48,339 bases of DNA, taken from assembly GCA_900317515.1 (NCBI GenBank), contig ONHA01000030.1:1-48339 (forward strand), written 5' to 3'. The position numbers were made by a program, and so were the translations under genes. The notes beneath the pieces are model-generated. The model did not search any database, was not told where the DNA came from, and worked only from the letters and a program-made list of their open reading frames with translations. Below, in pieces: positions 1-7,875 of the stretch. Source of the stretch: an uncultured Eubacteriales bacterium. GTDB lineage: Bacteria > Bacillota > Clostridia > Lachnospirales > Lachnospiraceae. Position 1 is the stretch's first letter. Each line of letters opens with the position of its first letter.

Positions 1-993
1 TTCATGCTCGAGAAGGACTCCCCGCTCATCCCGATCGCGGACCTCGCAAGCTACAACCTCTACTTCGGCTGGTACCTGGGCGAGCTTGAGCAGAACGACG
101 AGTTCTTCGACGAGTACCACAGGATGTTCCCGGACCGCGTCATCGGCTTTTCCGAGTACGGCGCCGATGCGAACATATCCTTCCACTCCTCCCGTCCGGA
201 CCAGGGCGACTACACCGAGGAGTACCAGTGCGTCTACCACGAGCACATCTTAAAGTGCATCGAGGAGAGACCCTTCCTCTGGGCGACCCATGTCTGGAAC
301 CTCTTCGACTTCGCGGCGGACGGCCGCAACGAGGGCGGCAAGGACGGCCAGAATCAAAAAGGCCTTGTGGAATTTGACCACAAGACCAAAAAGGATGCGT
401 TCTATCTCTACAAGGCGGCCTGGAGCAAGGAGGCATTTGTGCATCTTTGCGGCAGACGCTACGTCGACCGTGCGGAAAGCCTGACTGAGATCAAGGTTTA
501 CTCCAATCAGAAGAGCGTCACGCTCTATGTCGACGGAAATGAATTTGAGACAAAGAGCGCCGATAAGGTGTTCATTTTCAAAGTGCCGGTGACCGGCGAG
601 CACACCGTGAAGGCGGTCAGCGGGGACCTCTCCGACGAGATTAAGATCCGCCGTGTGGAGAAAATGAACCCCGACTACTGCTTCGGCGGTGCGGGCAACG
701 TTGTGAACTGGTTCGACCAGATCGAGATCCGCCCGGGCTACTTCTCCATCAAGGACAAGTTCGGCGAGCTGATGGCGAATCCCGGCACGGCAAGGGTCGT
801 CGGGGCGATCATGGCGAAGGCCTCCGCGAGCCGCGGCGAGGTCGCCGAGGGCACCAGGAACAACAAGGCGCTCCAGCAGATGATGGCCTCGATGAGCTTC
901 GAGGGACTCCTGAAGAAGGCCGGCGCGAACGTGGTCCCGCCCGAGAAGATCCGCGAGATCAACGAGATGCTGCAGAAGGTAAAGAAAGACTGA
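1..993 (+). CDS. GH2-family glycosidase, C-terminal part (5' end outside window)
   Basis: The reading frame is open from base 1, so the gene starts upstream; only about 331 residues of its C-terminus are visible. The segment IGFSEYGAD is the glycoside hydrolase family 2 nucleophile motif (the Glu is residue 51 counted from the Met at base 4). It is followed by the barrel-closing segment with HVWNLFDFAADGR and then an Ig-like domain (TEIKVYSNQKSVTLYVDG), the usual tail of clostridial GH2 beta-galactosidases and beta-glucuronidases. The last 90 residues are a helical extension beyond the normal fold. An extracellular location cannot be judged without the N-terminus. The protein would cleave terminal beta-linked sugars from oligosaccharides. 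A hairpin follows directly after the stop. Family is confident; substrate is not. Confidence 0.88.
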   Translation, partial: FMLEKDSPLIPIADLASYNLYFGWYLGELEQNDEFFDEYHRMFPDRVIGFSEYGADANISFHSSRPDQGDYTEEYQCVYHEHILKCIEERPFLWATHVWNLFDFAADGRNEGGKDGQNQKGLVEFDHKTKKDAFYLYKAAWSKEAFVHLCGRRYVDRAESLTEIKVYSNQKSVTLYVDGNEFETKSADKVFIFKVPVTGEHTVKAVSGDLSDEIKIRRVEKMNPDYCFGGAGNVVNWFDQIEIRPGYFSIKDKFGELMANPGTARVVGAIMAKASASRGEVAEGTRNNKALQQMMASMSFEGLLKKAGANVVPPEKIREINEMLQKVKKD

Positions 994-1002
994 CAACAAT
1001 GA

Positions 1003-1025
1003 GGGGACGGTTTTAAGCCGTCCCC
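1003..1025. repeat. Intergenic hairpin, GGGACGG repeat family (copy 1)
   Basis: GGGGACGG is followed 7 bases later by its exact complement CCGTCCCC. It lies between convergent genes, 10 bases from each stop, so it can act as a bidirectional terminator. It shares its GGGACGGTT core with the longer hairpins at 3099, 5056, 7141 and 13391. Confidence 0.7.
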
Positions 1026-1034
1026 TTGCCTTAC

Positions 1035-2375
1035 TTATCTCCACTTGAACGTCGCAATTCCGTACACATAGATAAACACGATGATCGCCGGCACAATGTA
1101 CCTGAAGAGCACCTGCATCCACGGCTGAATCTTAAGCCCCTTGCCGGCGTTGGCCTCCTTGACGAACTCATCCCAGCCCCAGGCGAACCTGTTGCAGCAG
1201 AAGACCGCGAGCAGCAGTGACCCGAGCGGCAGAATGTTGGTCGAGACGATGAAATCCCAGAGATCAAGCCAGCTCGACCCTTCCGCGAACGGCTGGAAAT
1301 GAAGTACGCTGTTCCCGAGCGCCGTCGTGAGCGCCAGGACGAAGACACCGACACCGCAGATGAGGCAGCCCTTCGGGCGGCTCCAGCCGGTAAGCTCACG
1401 CACCATCGCCAGGATATTCTCGCATACGGCCAGCACCGTCGACATGGCCGCAAAGACCATGAAGAGGAAGAAGATCGAGCCCCAGATACGGCCGCCGGCC
1501 ATATTTGTGAAGACCGCCGCCATCGTATCGAAGAGCAGGCTCGGGCCCGCGTTGACCTCGAGGCCGTAGGAGAAGCAGGCCGGGAACATGATGAGGCCCG
1601 CGATGACCGCGACGAACGTGTCGAGGGCGATGACGTTGACCGCCTCGCCTAAAAGCGCGTGGTGCTTGTCAATGTAGGAGCCGAAGATCGCCATACTGCC
1701 CATGCCGACGGAGAGCGTGAAGAATGCCTGGTTCATCGCACCGACGATGACGCTGCCGGTTATTTTCGAGAAATCCGGTACCAGGTAGAAGGCGAGGCCT
1801 TCCTTCGCGCCCGGCAGGGTCAGGCTGTGGATCGCGAGGATCAGCATGAGGACAAGGAGCGCGGTCATCATGAACTTGGTCACGCGCTCAAGTCCGCCCT
1901 GCAGGTTGAAGCTTAAAATGAAAAACGCAGCCGCCACCGTCACAAAAAGGAAAATCACATTGACGGCCGGGTTCGTGATCATCGGCACGAAACCAAGGGT
2001 TGCCGTGTAGCCGGTCAGGAACCTGAAGAAATAGTAGATGATCCAGCCGGTGACCACGCAGTAGAAAGCCATAAGCGCGATGTTGCCGGCGAGGGCTATA
2101 TAGCCCCAGATGCCCCATTTGTCGCTGTGGGTCTTTGCCATTTTCCGGTACATCATGACCGGGCTTGCCTGCGCTGCGCGGCCCAGGGCGAACTCCATGG
2201 TCAGCACCGGGAGCCCCAGGACGACAAGGCAGATGAGGTAGACCAGCATGAAACTGCCGCCTCCGAACTGCCCGCACATCCACGGGAATTTCCAGACGTT
2301 GCCGCAGCCGATGGCGCAGCCCGCCGAAAGCATGATGAAGCCTAAGCGGCTTCCGAGTCGTTCTCTGTTACTCAT
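1035..2375 (-). CDS. Sodium-dependent amino-acid transporter (NSS/SNF family)
   Basis: A 446-residue polytopic membrane protein of the neurotransmitter:sodium symporter family. The N-terminus carries the unwound TM1 signature with GCGNVWKFPWMCG, and TM2 has GLPVLTMEFALGR. At least eleven hydrophobic segments follow. Bacterial members such as LeuT, TnaT and MhsT import amino acids with Na+; the substrate here is unknown. The length is normal for the bacterial branch. The start at 2375 follows a GGAGAGGGGG ribosome-binding site. The upstream gene on the same strand is an HD hydrolase, separated by about 60 bases with a small hairpin, so cotranscription is uncertain. Confidence 0.93.
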   Translation of the reverse strand: MSNRERLGSRLGFIMLSAGCAIGCGNVWKFPWMCGQFGGGSFMLVYLICLVVLGLPVLTMEFALGRAAQASPVMMYRKMAKTHSDKWGIWGYIALAGNIALMAFYCVVTGWIIYYFFRFLTGYTATLGFVPMITNPAVNVIFLFVTVAAAFFILSFNLQGGLERVTKFMMTALLVLMLILAIHSLTLPGAKEGLAFYLVPDFSKITGSVIVGAMNQAFFTLSVGMGSMAIFGSYIDKHHALLGEAVNVIALDTFVAVIAGLIMFPACFSYGLEVNAGPSLLFDTMAAVFTNMAGGRIWGSIFFLFMVFAAMSTVLAVCENILAMVRELTGWSRPKGCLICGVGVFVLALTTALGNSVLHFQPFAEGSSWLDLWDFIVSTNILPLGSLLLAVFCCNRFAWGWDEFVKEANAGKGLKIQPWMQVLFRYIVPAIIVFIYVYGIATFKWR

Positions 2376-2407
2376 AGTTGTGTCCCCCTCTCCTATGTTG
2401 TTTTAAT

Positions 2408-2430
2408 CCGCCCCTTGCGGGCGGCTTTTT
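2408..2430. terminator. Small GC hairpin with T-run, HD gene / NSS gene gap
   Basis: CCGCCC-N5-GGGCGG is followed on the plus strand by CTTTTT. The T-run is on the wrong side to terminate the minus-strand HD gene transcript. It could be an attenuating leader structure for the transporter or simply a remnant. Confidence 0.35.
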
Positions 2431-2435
2431 AATCC

Positions 2436-3002
2436 TTACTTTCCCGCAAGCTGCAGCTCCTCGGCGTGCGCCTTCATGCCTTCGATGACGATTGCGGCGA
2501 CATCCCTTATGTCCATTCCCAGCATTTCACAGCCTTTTAAAATGAGAGGCCTGTCGCACTTTGCCGCAAATCTCTTATCCTTCCACTTCTTCATGAAGCT
2601 TTTGACTTCCAGGTTGGTGATGCCGTTCGGGCGCATCCGGGCTGCGGCCTGGACGATCCCGGTGAGCTCGTCCACCGCAAAAAGGCTTTTCTCGAGGTTT
2701 GTGACCGGCTCGACATCCGTGCAGATCCCATACCCGTGCGCGAGGATCGCCCGGATGTCCTCCTCCGGCACGCCGAGTTCCCTTAGCGGCTCTTCGGTGT
2801 GGGCGAGATGCTCGTCCGGGTATTTTTCATAATCGTAGTCGTGCAGCCAGCCGACCGCCTCCCAGTGCTCCTTATCCTCCCCGAAATGGTCCGCCATCGC
2901 GCCCATCGCGGCGGAGACGTTGGCGGCGTGCAGCAGGAGGTGTTCCTCCGTGACCATCGCCGCGTTGATTTCCTTTGCTTTTTCAAGCGTCAGCTTGTCC
3001 AT
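2436..3002 (-). CDS. HD-domain hydrolase (HDIG type)
   Basis: A 188-residue soluble protein. It contains the HD-superfamily metal-binding pattern: a His in HAANVSAAM (about residue 25), the HD pair in VGWLHDYDYEKYPDEH (about residues 53-63), a downstream AILAHGYG and a late Asp in LFAVDELTGIV. This matches predicted small HDIG metal-dependent phosphohydrolases common in Clostridia, often annotated only as HD domain protein. The start at 3002 follows AAGGGGGAAGGAAG. No operon partner indicates its substrate. Confidence 0.85.
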   Translation of the reverse strand: MDKLTLEKAKEINAAMVTEEHLLLHAANVSAAMGAMADHFGEDKEHWEAVGWLHDYDYEKYPDEHLAHTEEPLRELGVPEEDIRAILAHGYGICTDVEPVTNLEKSLFAVDELTGIVQAAARMRPNGITNLEVKSFMKKWKDKRFAAKCDRPLILKGCEMLGMDIRDVAAIVIEGMKAHAEELQLAGK

Positions 3003-3098
3003 CTTCCTTCCCCCTTTAAAATCAAACCTTCAGAGGCAACTTTATCTATCATATACTTTATCGGTTTAAATTTCAACCGTTTAATGCGCCGCTTTCAA

Positions 3099-3160
3099 CG
3101 TATGAGGGACGGTTCTTCAACCGTCGAAGAACCGTCCCTCATACGTCGAAGAACCGTCCG
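3099..3160. repeat. Long perfect hairpin, GGGACGGTTCT family (copy 2)
   Basis: A 20-bp perfect stem (3099-3118 with 3126-3145) around a 7-base loop, followed by a third copy of one arm (GAAGAACCGTCC) at 3148-3159. It lies between the HD gene start and the esterase stop on the same strand, so here it is not at a convergent junction. There is no flanking T-run, so it is more like a REP-type mobile hairpin than a classical terminator. Confidence 0.8.
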
Positions 3161-3177
3161 TTTTCCCGTAGAGCCCT

Positions 3178-3837
3178 TCAGATCTGCCGCATCACCCACG
3201 CAAACGCTTTCGCTGTCCGCCGGTCCGGCTCCCTGAAATGATTCCCCTCATTCCACTCGAGCGTGCAGCATATCCCGGCATCTTTTAAAAATGAATACCC
3301 CCCGCGAATCGCCTCCCCCACGCGGGCCATCACACGGTTCCGGGTCTTCTCTTCCTTATCGCCAAGACTCAAATAAACCGCTTCCGCCCGCATCGGATGC
3401 TCCCGCATGTAATCGGTAAAGCCCGGGAACCACACCGACGGCGAAGCCGCCGCGATCCCGCTGAATCTGTCCGTCTGACAGCCGGCCCAGAGAGCGAAGA
3501 GGCCGGCCAGGGAGTAGCCGCCGAGGATGAATTTTCGTTCAGCCCCTCCGCATGCACGGTCCGCTTCGGGGATCACTTCCCTTAAAATGAACCCCAGCAT
3601 ATCCTCCGCGCCGTCCCCGAAGCCTTCCTTACCGAAGACCGGCGGCGCCGGCCATGGCGAAAGGTCCTTATTCCAGTCGTTCACGACAAGGGCGGCGAGG
3701 CAGAAGTCCTGCTCGCCGTTCATTTCCCGGATGAGCGTGGTCTCCTGCCCGATTCCTTCAAGCTCCCGCTCATCCACCGGCTGGATGAGCAGCCACTCGG
3801 CCGCCGGGTTTCCAAAAATGTGTATCACAGGATTCAT
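3178..3837 (-). CDS. Alpha/beta-hydrolase, esterase-like (paralog of 47407-48084)
   Basis: A 219-residue soluble protein without signal peptide. The nucleophile elbow GYSLAG (GGYSLAGLFALW) is present, with the likely catalytic His near the end in GNHFREPD and an Asp before it. The order SLSPWPAPPVFGK-like patch, GYSLAG, SPSVWFPGF and LGDKEEK fits the esterase D / enterochelin esterase-like group of small clostridial hydrolases. The start at 3837 follows AAAGGAGGAAACA. A second copy at the right end of the window shares all these motifs. Substrate unknown. Confidence 0.82.
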   Translation of the reverse strand: MNPVIHIFGNPAAEWLLIQPVDERELEGIGQETTLIREMNGEQDFCLAALVVNDWNKDLSPWPAPPVFGKEGFGDGAEDMLGFILREVIPEADRACGGAERKFILGGYSLAGLFALWAGCQTDRFSGIAAASPSVWFPGFTDYMREHPMRAEAVYLSLGDKEEKTRNRVMARVGEAIRGGYSFLKDAGICCTLEWNEGNHFREPDRRTAKAFAWVMRQI

Positions 3838-4060
3838 TGTTTCCTCCTTTCACGGTTGAGAGACGACGCATGATTTTTTCCGGCTTCCGGTAGTGTGCTT
3901 TTTTTGTGACTATTCCTCTGCTACAATAAGGGCAGTTCAGGAGAAACACATAAAGAAATGCTTCATTACCGCTTAATGCGGCTGTGAGAAAAAGCGTTTG
4001 CCTGAATGTATAAAGTATAGTAAGATAAAAAAGATTAAAACAAATCAGGAGAAAAAAATC

Positions 4061-5041
4061 ATGAAAAAAAGAATGTCTCTCGTACTTTCTCTTCTCTTAT
4101 CCGCATCAATGCTGGCTGCCTGCGGCCAGTCGGGATCTCAATCGGGCAGTTCGCCGGCAAGCTCTGCACCGCAGGCATCCGAAACCGCATCGGCCGATGT
4201 GAGCACCGCGGAGAGTATCAACCTGGAGAACTACCGGCTCGTCACCGTCAACATGGAAGGCAATGGTCAGGTAGCGATCGCCGAGGAAGGGGCGGCGCTG
4301 GCATTTACGGATGATCTCCCCATTCATTCGGCCGGCGTGAACCGGGAAATCGGCTCTCTTGTCACGATCGGCGCCAAGCCTGACGAGGGCTATAAGATCC
4401 TCAAATGGACAAAGAACGGCGAAGTCATCGGCACCGAGCCGGAGATCACGTTTACGCTGGAGGACAACACAGACTTTATCGTAACGTTCAGCAAAGCGAA
4501 CCCCAATGAAAATGCAAAGCTCGCAGATCTTAAAACCGTGGGCGATCTCTATGCCAATGTGGCAGAGCTGGGATCCCTGATGATGGAAGACAAAATGGTC
4601 TACGGCTTCGAGCTTGGCGGCGGATATTACCGCGCGATAGCGGAGATGACGCCGGATATTTTCCAGGCTGCGATGGATCTTGATATGTTTGACGAAAACT
4701 ACGAGGAGAAACAGCATGAGCTGCTTGCGCCGCTCGCAGTCGTACGGATTGAGGACCTGAACAAGGCGGCTCTCACAAAGGATGAGATGGATGCGCTAGC
4801 CGGCAAGACCGTCTCTGAGCTTCTCGCGGACGGATGGTTCTTCAACGGGTACAATTTCGAGGACATGGAATTCACCGCCGACCACGATGTTTCTTCCTAC
4901 AAGCTGATTCTTGAAGGGGAGGCGCCCGCAAAGGAAGATTACTCGGACGAGGATCTCGGACCGATGACGGTCGTTTCGGTGTCGTATATCGGTTACTCGG
5001 ATCTGACGAACATGGAGTATGAGGCACCGGCGGCTCAGTAA
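4061..5041 (+). CDS. Lipoprotein with InlB-type B-repeat-like domain (paralog A)
   Basis: The frame is open further upstream, but the start is placed at 4061 because it follows a CAGGAG site and begins a classical lipoprotein signal: a Lys-rich n-region, a hydrophobic core and the lipobox SMLAAC with Cys about residue 21. The 326-residue product would be lipidated and attached to the outer face of the membrane. A Ser/Ala/Gly-rich linker follows, then a domain resembling the bacterial B-repeat (VTVNMEGNGQVAI ... PDEGYKILKWTKNGE ... TFTLEDNTDFIVTFS). A C-terminal half of unknown fold contains NENAKLADLKTVGDL and DGWFFNGYNFEDMEFT. The next gene, convergent on the other strand, is a close paralog. 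Function unknown; probably surface binding or sensing. Confidence 0.85.
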   Translation: MKKRMSLVLSLLLSASMLAACGQSGSQSGSSPASSAPQASETASADVSTAESINLENYRLVTVNMEGNGQVAIAEEGAALAFTDDLPIHSAGVNREIGSLVTIGAKPDEGYKILKWTKNGEVIGTEPEITFTLEDNTDFIVTFSKANPNENAKLADLKTVGDLYANVAELGSLMMEDKMVYGFELGGGYYRAIAEMTPDIFQAAMDLDMFDENYEEKQHELLAPLAVVRIEDLNKAALTKDEMDALAGKTVSELLADGWFFNGYNFEDMEFTADHDVSSYKLILEGEAPAKEDYSDEDLGPMTVVSVSYIGYSDLTNMEYEAPAAQ

Positions 5042-5055
5042 GCCGCATTAAAAAG

Positions 5056-5146
5056 GGGGGACGGTTCTGTCAACGTCGAAGGGAGCATATCACGGTTCTG
5101 TCGACGTTGACAGAACCGTCCCTTCGACGTCGACAGAACCGTCCCC
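5056..5146. repeat. Three-arm hairpin, GGGACGGTTCT family (copy 3)
   Basis: GGGACGGTTCTGTCAACGTCGA (5058-5079) is perfectly complementary over 22 bases to 5101-5122. A third arm (GACAGAACCGTCCCC) follows at 5132-5146. The element separates two convergent paralogous genes and can block read-through both ways. Confidence 0.8.
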
Positions 5147-5170
5147 AAATATGCGATCCAACGAACCGCT

Positions 5171-6154
5171 TTACTCCTCCGCAAGCGGCGCCTCATAGTC
5201 CATGTTGGTCAGATCCCCGAGGCCGCAGTACTTCGCCGAGACGACCTTGAGGTCCGCAAGATCCTCATCCGTGAAGTCGGCGTAATCCGCCGGAGCTTCG
5301 CCCTCCATGGTCAGCTCGTACATGGAGATATCATGGTTGCCCGTGAAGATCATCTCCTCAAAATTGTACCCGTCGAACATCCAGCCGTCCTCGAGGAGCT
5401 CGCCGAAGGTCTTTCCGACCAGCGCATCCAGCTGCTCCTGTGTCGGAACCGCCTGATTCAGGTCCTCGATCCTCGTAATGGCAAGATCGCCGAGCAGAGC
5501 CTGAGCCTTCTCATCGTACTGCTCATCGGAGAAATCCAGAGCCATGTATGCGTCGAATGTCTCCGTCGGCATCTCTGCCACTGCACGGTAGTAGCTGCCG
5601 CCGAGCTCGAACGCGTAGACATAGATGCCGTCCATCGTCATGGACTGCTGCTCCGCGACATTTTTAAAGAGGTCGCCGACGGTCCTCATGTCCGCGAGTT
5701 TTGCATTTTCATTCGGGTTCGCCTTGCTGAAGTAGACGACAAAGTTCGTGTCCTCCTCCAGCGTGAACGTGATCTCCGCATCGTTTCCGACGTTCTCCCC
5801 GTTCTTTGTCCACTTGAGGACCTTCCAGCCCTCATCGGGTTTGGCGCCGACCGTGACGGAGGAGCCCAGCTCCCTGTTCACGACCGCCGACTGGGTCGGG
5901 AAATCCGGATCGAATGCCACCGGCATATCTTCCTCGGCGATCGCGACCTGGCCGAAGCCTTCCATATTGAGAGTGACCGTTCTGTATTTTTCCCAGTCGA
6001 TGCTCTCCGCGGCGCTCTCCGCCGTGCTCGCGGCGGCCGAAGACGCCTCGGCGGCCGGCTCACTGCTCCCTGCCACGGAGCCTGCCTGTCCGCAGGAAGC
6101 CAGCATTGCTACAGATATGAGAAGAGCTGTCACAAACGATATTCTTTTTTTCAT
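5171..6154 (-). CDS. Lipoprotein with InlB-type B-repeat-like domain (paralog B)
   Basis: The start is placed at 6154, where an AAAGGAGG site precedes an ATG beginning a lipoprotein signal (MKKRISF ... VAMLASC); the longer frame upstream lacks a site. The 327-residue mature layout is the same as its neighbour at 4061: Ser/Ala linker, B-repeat-like block (YRTVTLNMEGFGQVAIAEED ... PDEGWKVLKWTKNGE), NENAKLADMRTVGDLF, and DGWMFDGYNFEEMIFTG near the end. The two genes are convergent, so the pair is an inverted duplication. Membrane-anchored, function unknown. A promoter with TTGCTC and TATGAT boxes lies just upstream. Confidence 0.87.
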   Translation of the reverse strand: MKKRISFVTALLISVAMLASCGQAGSVAGSSEPAAEASSAAASTAESAAESIDWEKYRTVTLNMEGFGQVAIAEEDMPVAFDPDFPTQSAVVNRELGSSVTVGAKPDEGWKVLKWTKNGENVGNDAEITFTLEEDTNFVVYFSKANPNENAKLADMRTVGDLFKNVAEQQSMTMDGIYVYAFELGGSYYRAVAEMPTETFDAYMALDFSDEQYDEKAQALLGDLAITRIEDLNQAVPTQEQLDALVGKTFGELLEDGWMFDGYNFEEMIFTGNHDISMYELTMEGEAPADYADFTDEDLADLKVVSAKYCGLGDLTNMDYEAPLAEE

Positions 6155-6185
6155 TTTCAAAACCTCCTTTAAAGTAGTCTCTTTT

Positions 6186-6214
6186 ATCATACTATATTCC
6201 GCACCTGAGAGCAA
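6186..6214 (-). promoter_or_regulatory. Sigma-A-type promoter of lipoprotein paralog B
   Basis: Read on the minus strand: TTGCTC (6209-6214), a 17-base spacer and TATGAT (6186-6191), about 30 bases upstream of the start codon at 6154. Confidence 0.5.
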
Positions 6215-6243
6215 ATATTTCCTTCCGAAACACAGTTGCACCC

Positions 6244-6279
6244 GCTGCGGATTTATGGGAAAATGAAACCATCCGCAGC
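6244..6279 (+). promoter_or_regulatory. 9-bp inverted repeat in HAD gene leader
   Basis: GCTGCGGAT (6244-6252) and ATCCGCAGC (6271-6279) pair perfectly around an 18-base loop that contains one copy of the AAAATGAA octamer. The right arm ends directly at the AAAGGAG ribosome-binding site of the next gene, so it may be an operator or a translation-regulating hairpin. Confidence 0.4.
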
Positions 6280-6293
6280 AAAGGAGACATCCC

Positions 6294-7133
6294 ATGAAAA
6301 AAATCATCTTCCTCGACGTCGACGGCACCCTGGTCGACTATGAAACCCGCATCCCCGCTTCCGCGGTCACTGCGATCCGCAGGGCCCGCGAAAACGGCCA
6401 CCGGGTCTACATCTGCACCGGCCGAAGCCGCGCGGAAGTCTACGCCCCGATCTGGGACATCGGCCTCGACGGCATGATCGGGGGCAACGGCGCCTATGTG
6501 GAAGATGCCGGGACAGTCGTCATGCACCGTCTCATCACCGCGGACCAGTGCCGCCGCATTGTCGACTGGCTGAATGCCCGCGGCCTTTCATTTTATCTTG
6601 AGTCCAACAGCGGACTCTACGGGAGCGTGCATTTTGAGCGTGACGCCCTCACTGCCATCCGCCTCTATGCCAAACGAAAAGACCGCCCGGGCGCGGAGGC
6701 GCTTACGGTGCGGTCTGTATTTCCCGATATGATCTTCGGCGGTGAGCTTTACCGCGATGATTTGAATAAAGTGAGCTTCCTCCTTAACTCCTATCAGGAT
6801 TTTCTGGATGCAAAGGAGGCTTTCCCGGACCTCGCGGCGGGAACCTGGGGCGGCCGAGGCGAGGAGGCCCTCTTCGGCGACCTCGGGGTAAAAGGGATCG
6901 ACAAGGCCTCCGCAGTCAATGCCCTGATAGGGCACCTCGGAGCGGACATAAAGGACACGATCGCCTTCGGCGACGCGAAGGTCGACATCCCGATGTTTGA
7001 GTGCTGCGCCATGAGCGTTGCGATGGGGAACGCCGGCCCGGAGACGAAGGCCGCCGCGGACTATGTGACCGACGACGTCGAGTGTGACGGGCTCTTTAAG
7101 GCCTTCCGGCACCTCGGCCTTATCGGTGACTGA
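6294..7133 (+). CDS. HAD-superfamily phosphatase, Cof type
   Basis: A 279-residue cytosolic protein. Motif I is FLDVDGTLVDYE (residues 5-16, nucleophile Asp7). Motif II is YICTGRS (about residue 40). The IIB-type cap occupies the middle, and motifs III/IV are KGIDKASAVNALI and DTIAFGDAKVDIPMFECC. Cof-type enzymes dephosphorylate sugar phosphates, flavin or PLP-related phosphates; specificity cannot be read from sequence. The start at 6294 follows AAAGGAGACATCCC. It stands alone, ending at a convergent hairpin. Confidence 0.92.
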   Translation: MKKIIFLDVDGTLVDYETRIPASAVTAIRRARENGHRVYICTGRSRAEVYAPIWDIGLDGMIGGNGAYVEDAGTVVMHRLITADQCRRIVDWLNARGLSFYLESNSGLYGSVHFERDALTAIRLYAKRKDRPGAEALTVRSVFPDMIFGGELYRDDLNKVSFLLNSYQDFLDAKEAFPDLAAGTWGGRGEEALFGDLGVKGIDKASAVNALIGHLGADIKDTIAFGDAKVDIPMFECCAMSVAMGNAGPETKAAADYVTDDVECDGLFKAFRHLGLIGD

Positions 7134-7140
7134 TCCTTGC

Positions 7141-7185
7141 GGGACGGTTCTCCAGAACCGTCCCGGAAACCCAAGAACTGTCCCC
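7141..7185. repeat. Short hairpin, GGGACGGTTCT family (copy 4)
   Basis: GGGACGGTTCT (7141-7151), two bases, then AGAACCGTCCC (7154-7164), followed by a degenerate third arm AAGAACTGTCCCC (7173-7185). It lies between convergent genes, only 8 bases after the HAD stop. Confidence 0.75.
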
Positions 7186-7188
7186 GCA

Positions 7189-7803
7189 TCATTCCAGATT
7201 CTCCCAGTCAATCCTCTCGCTCTTATAGAAGTACTCCCGGTCGCGGTCCGAAACCTCCCGCATCACGCGGCAGGGGTTTCCGACCGCCACCGCATCATCC
7301 GGAATGTCCCTCGTCACGACGCTCCCGGCGCCGATGACCGCATTCTTCCCGATCGTCACCCCCGGAAGGATAATCGCGCCGGCGCCGATCCACGCGTTCT
7401 CCCCGATGTGAATGTCCTTGTTGTACTGGAGCCCGCGGGCCCTGAGCCCCGGCTCAATCGGGTGGTTCGCGGTCGTCAGCGTCACGTTCGGCCCGAACAT
7501 GACCTTGTCCCCGACGTAGATATGCCCGTCGTCCACCGCGGTCAGGTTTGCATTTGCGTAAATACCGGACCCGAAATGAAAATGCCTCCCGCCCCAGTTC
7601 GCCCTGAGCGGCAGCTCGATGTAGCAGTTCTCCCCGCACTCGGCAAAGACTTCCTTCATGTAGGCCTGCTTTTTTGCGTAGTCGGTCGGCTTCAGCCGGT
7701 TGAACTCCCAGAGCTTATCCTGAAAGGGGGTCTGCTCCGCCATGATCTCCTCGTCCGCGCAGTCGTAGAGGAGTCCGGCTTCCATTCGTTCGTACTCGGT
7801 CAT
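7189..7803 (-). CDS. Sugar O-acetyltransferase, LacA/Maa type
   Basis: A 204-residue left-handed beta-helix acetyltransferase. The N-terminal Mac domain (MTEYERMEAGLLYDCADEE) is followed by hexapeptide repeats. The catalytic His lies in TTANHPIEPGLR, and the acetyl-CoA-binding coil is WIGAGAIILPGVTIGKNAVI. It acetylates a galactoside, maltose or similar sugar using acetyl-CoA in the cytosol. The start at 7803 follows AAGGAGACC. It sits 72 bases downstream of an AraC regulator and next to a beta-galactosidase and permease, which favours a galactoside acetyltransferase role, as in classical lac systems. Confidence 0.9.
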   Translation of the reverse strand: MTEYERMEAGLLYDCADEEIMAEQTPFQDKLWEFNRLKPTDYAKKQAYMKEVFAECGENCYIELPLRANWGGRHFHFGSGIYANANLTAVDDGHIYVGDKVMFGPNVTLTTANHPIEPGLRARGLQYNKDIHIGENAWIGAGAIILPGVTIGKNAVIGAGSVVTRDIPDDAVAVGNPCRVMREVSDRDREYFYKSERIDWENLE

Positions 7804-7875
7804 CTTGTTTGGTCTCCTTACATATTTTTATCCATATTATAAGGAAATCCAGCGCGCCGCGCAAGGTCTTCCCCC

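Noticed and set aside
3099-5146. CRISPR array from repeated ACCGTCC units
   Set aside because: Units are inverted pairs with irregular spacing and no spacers of constant length; they are hairpins.
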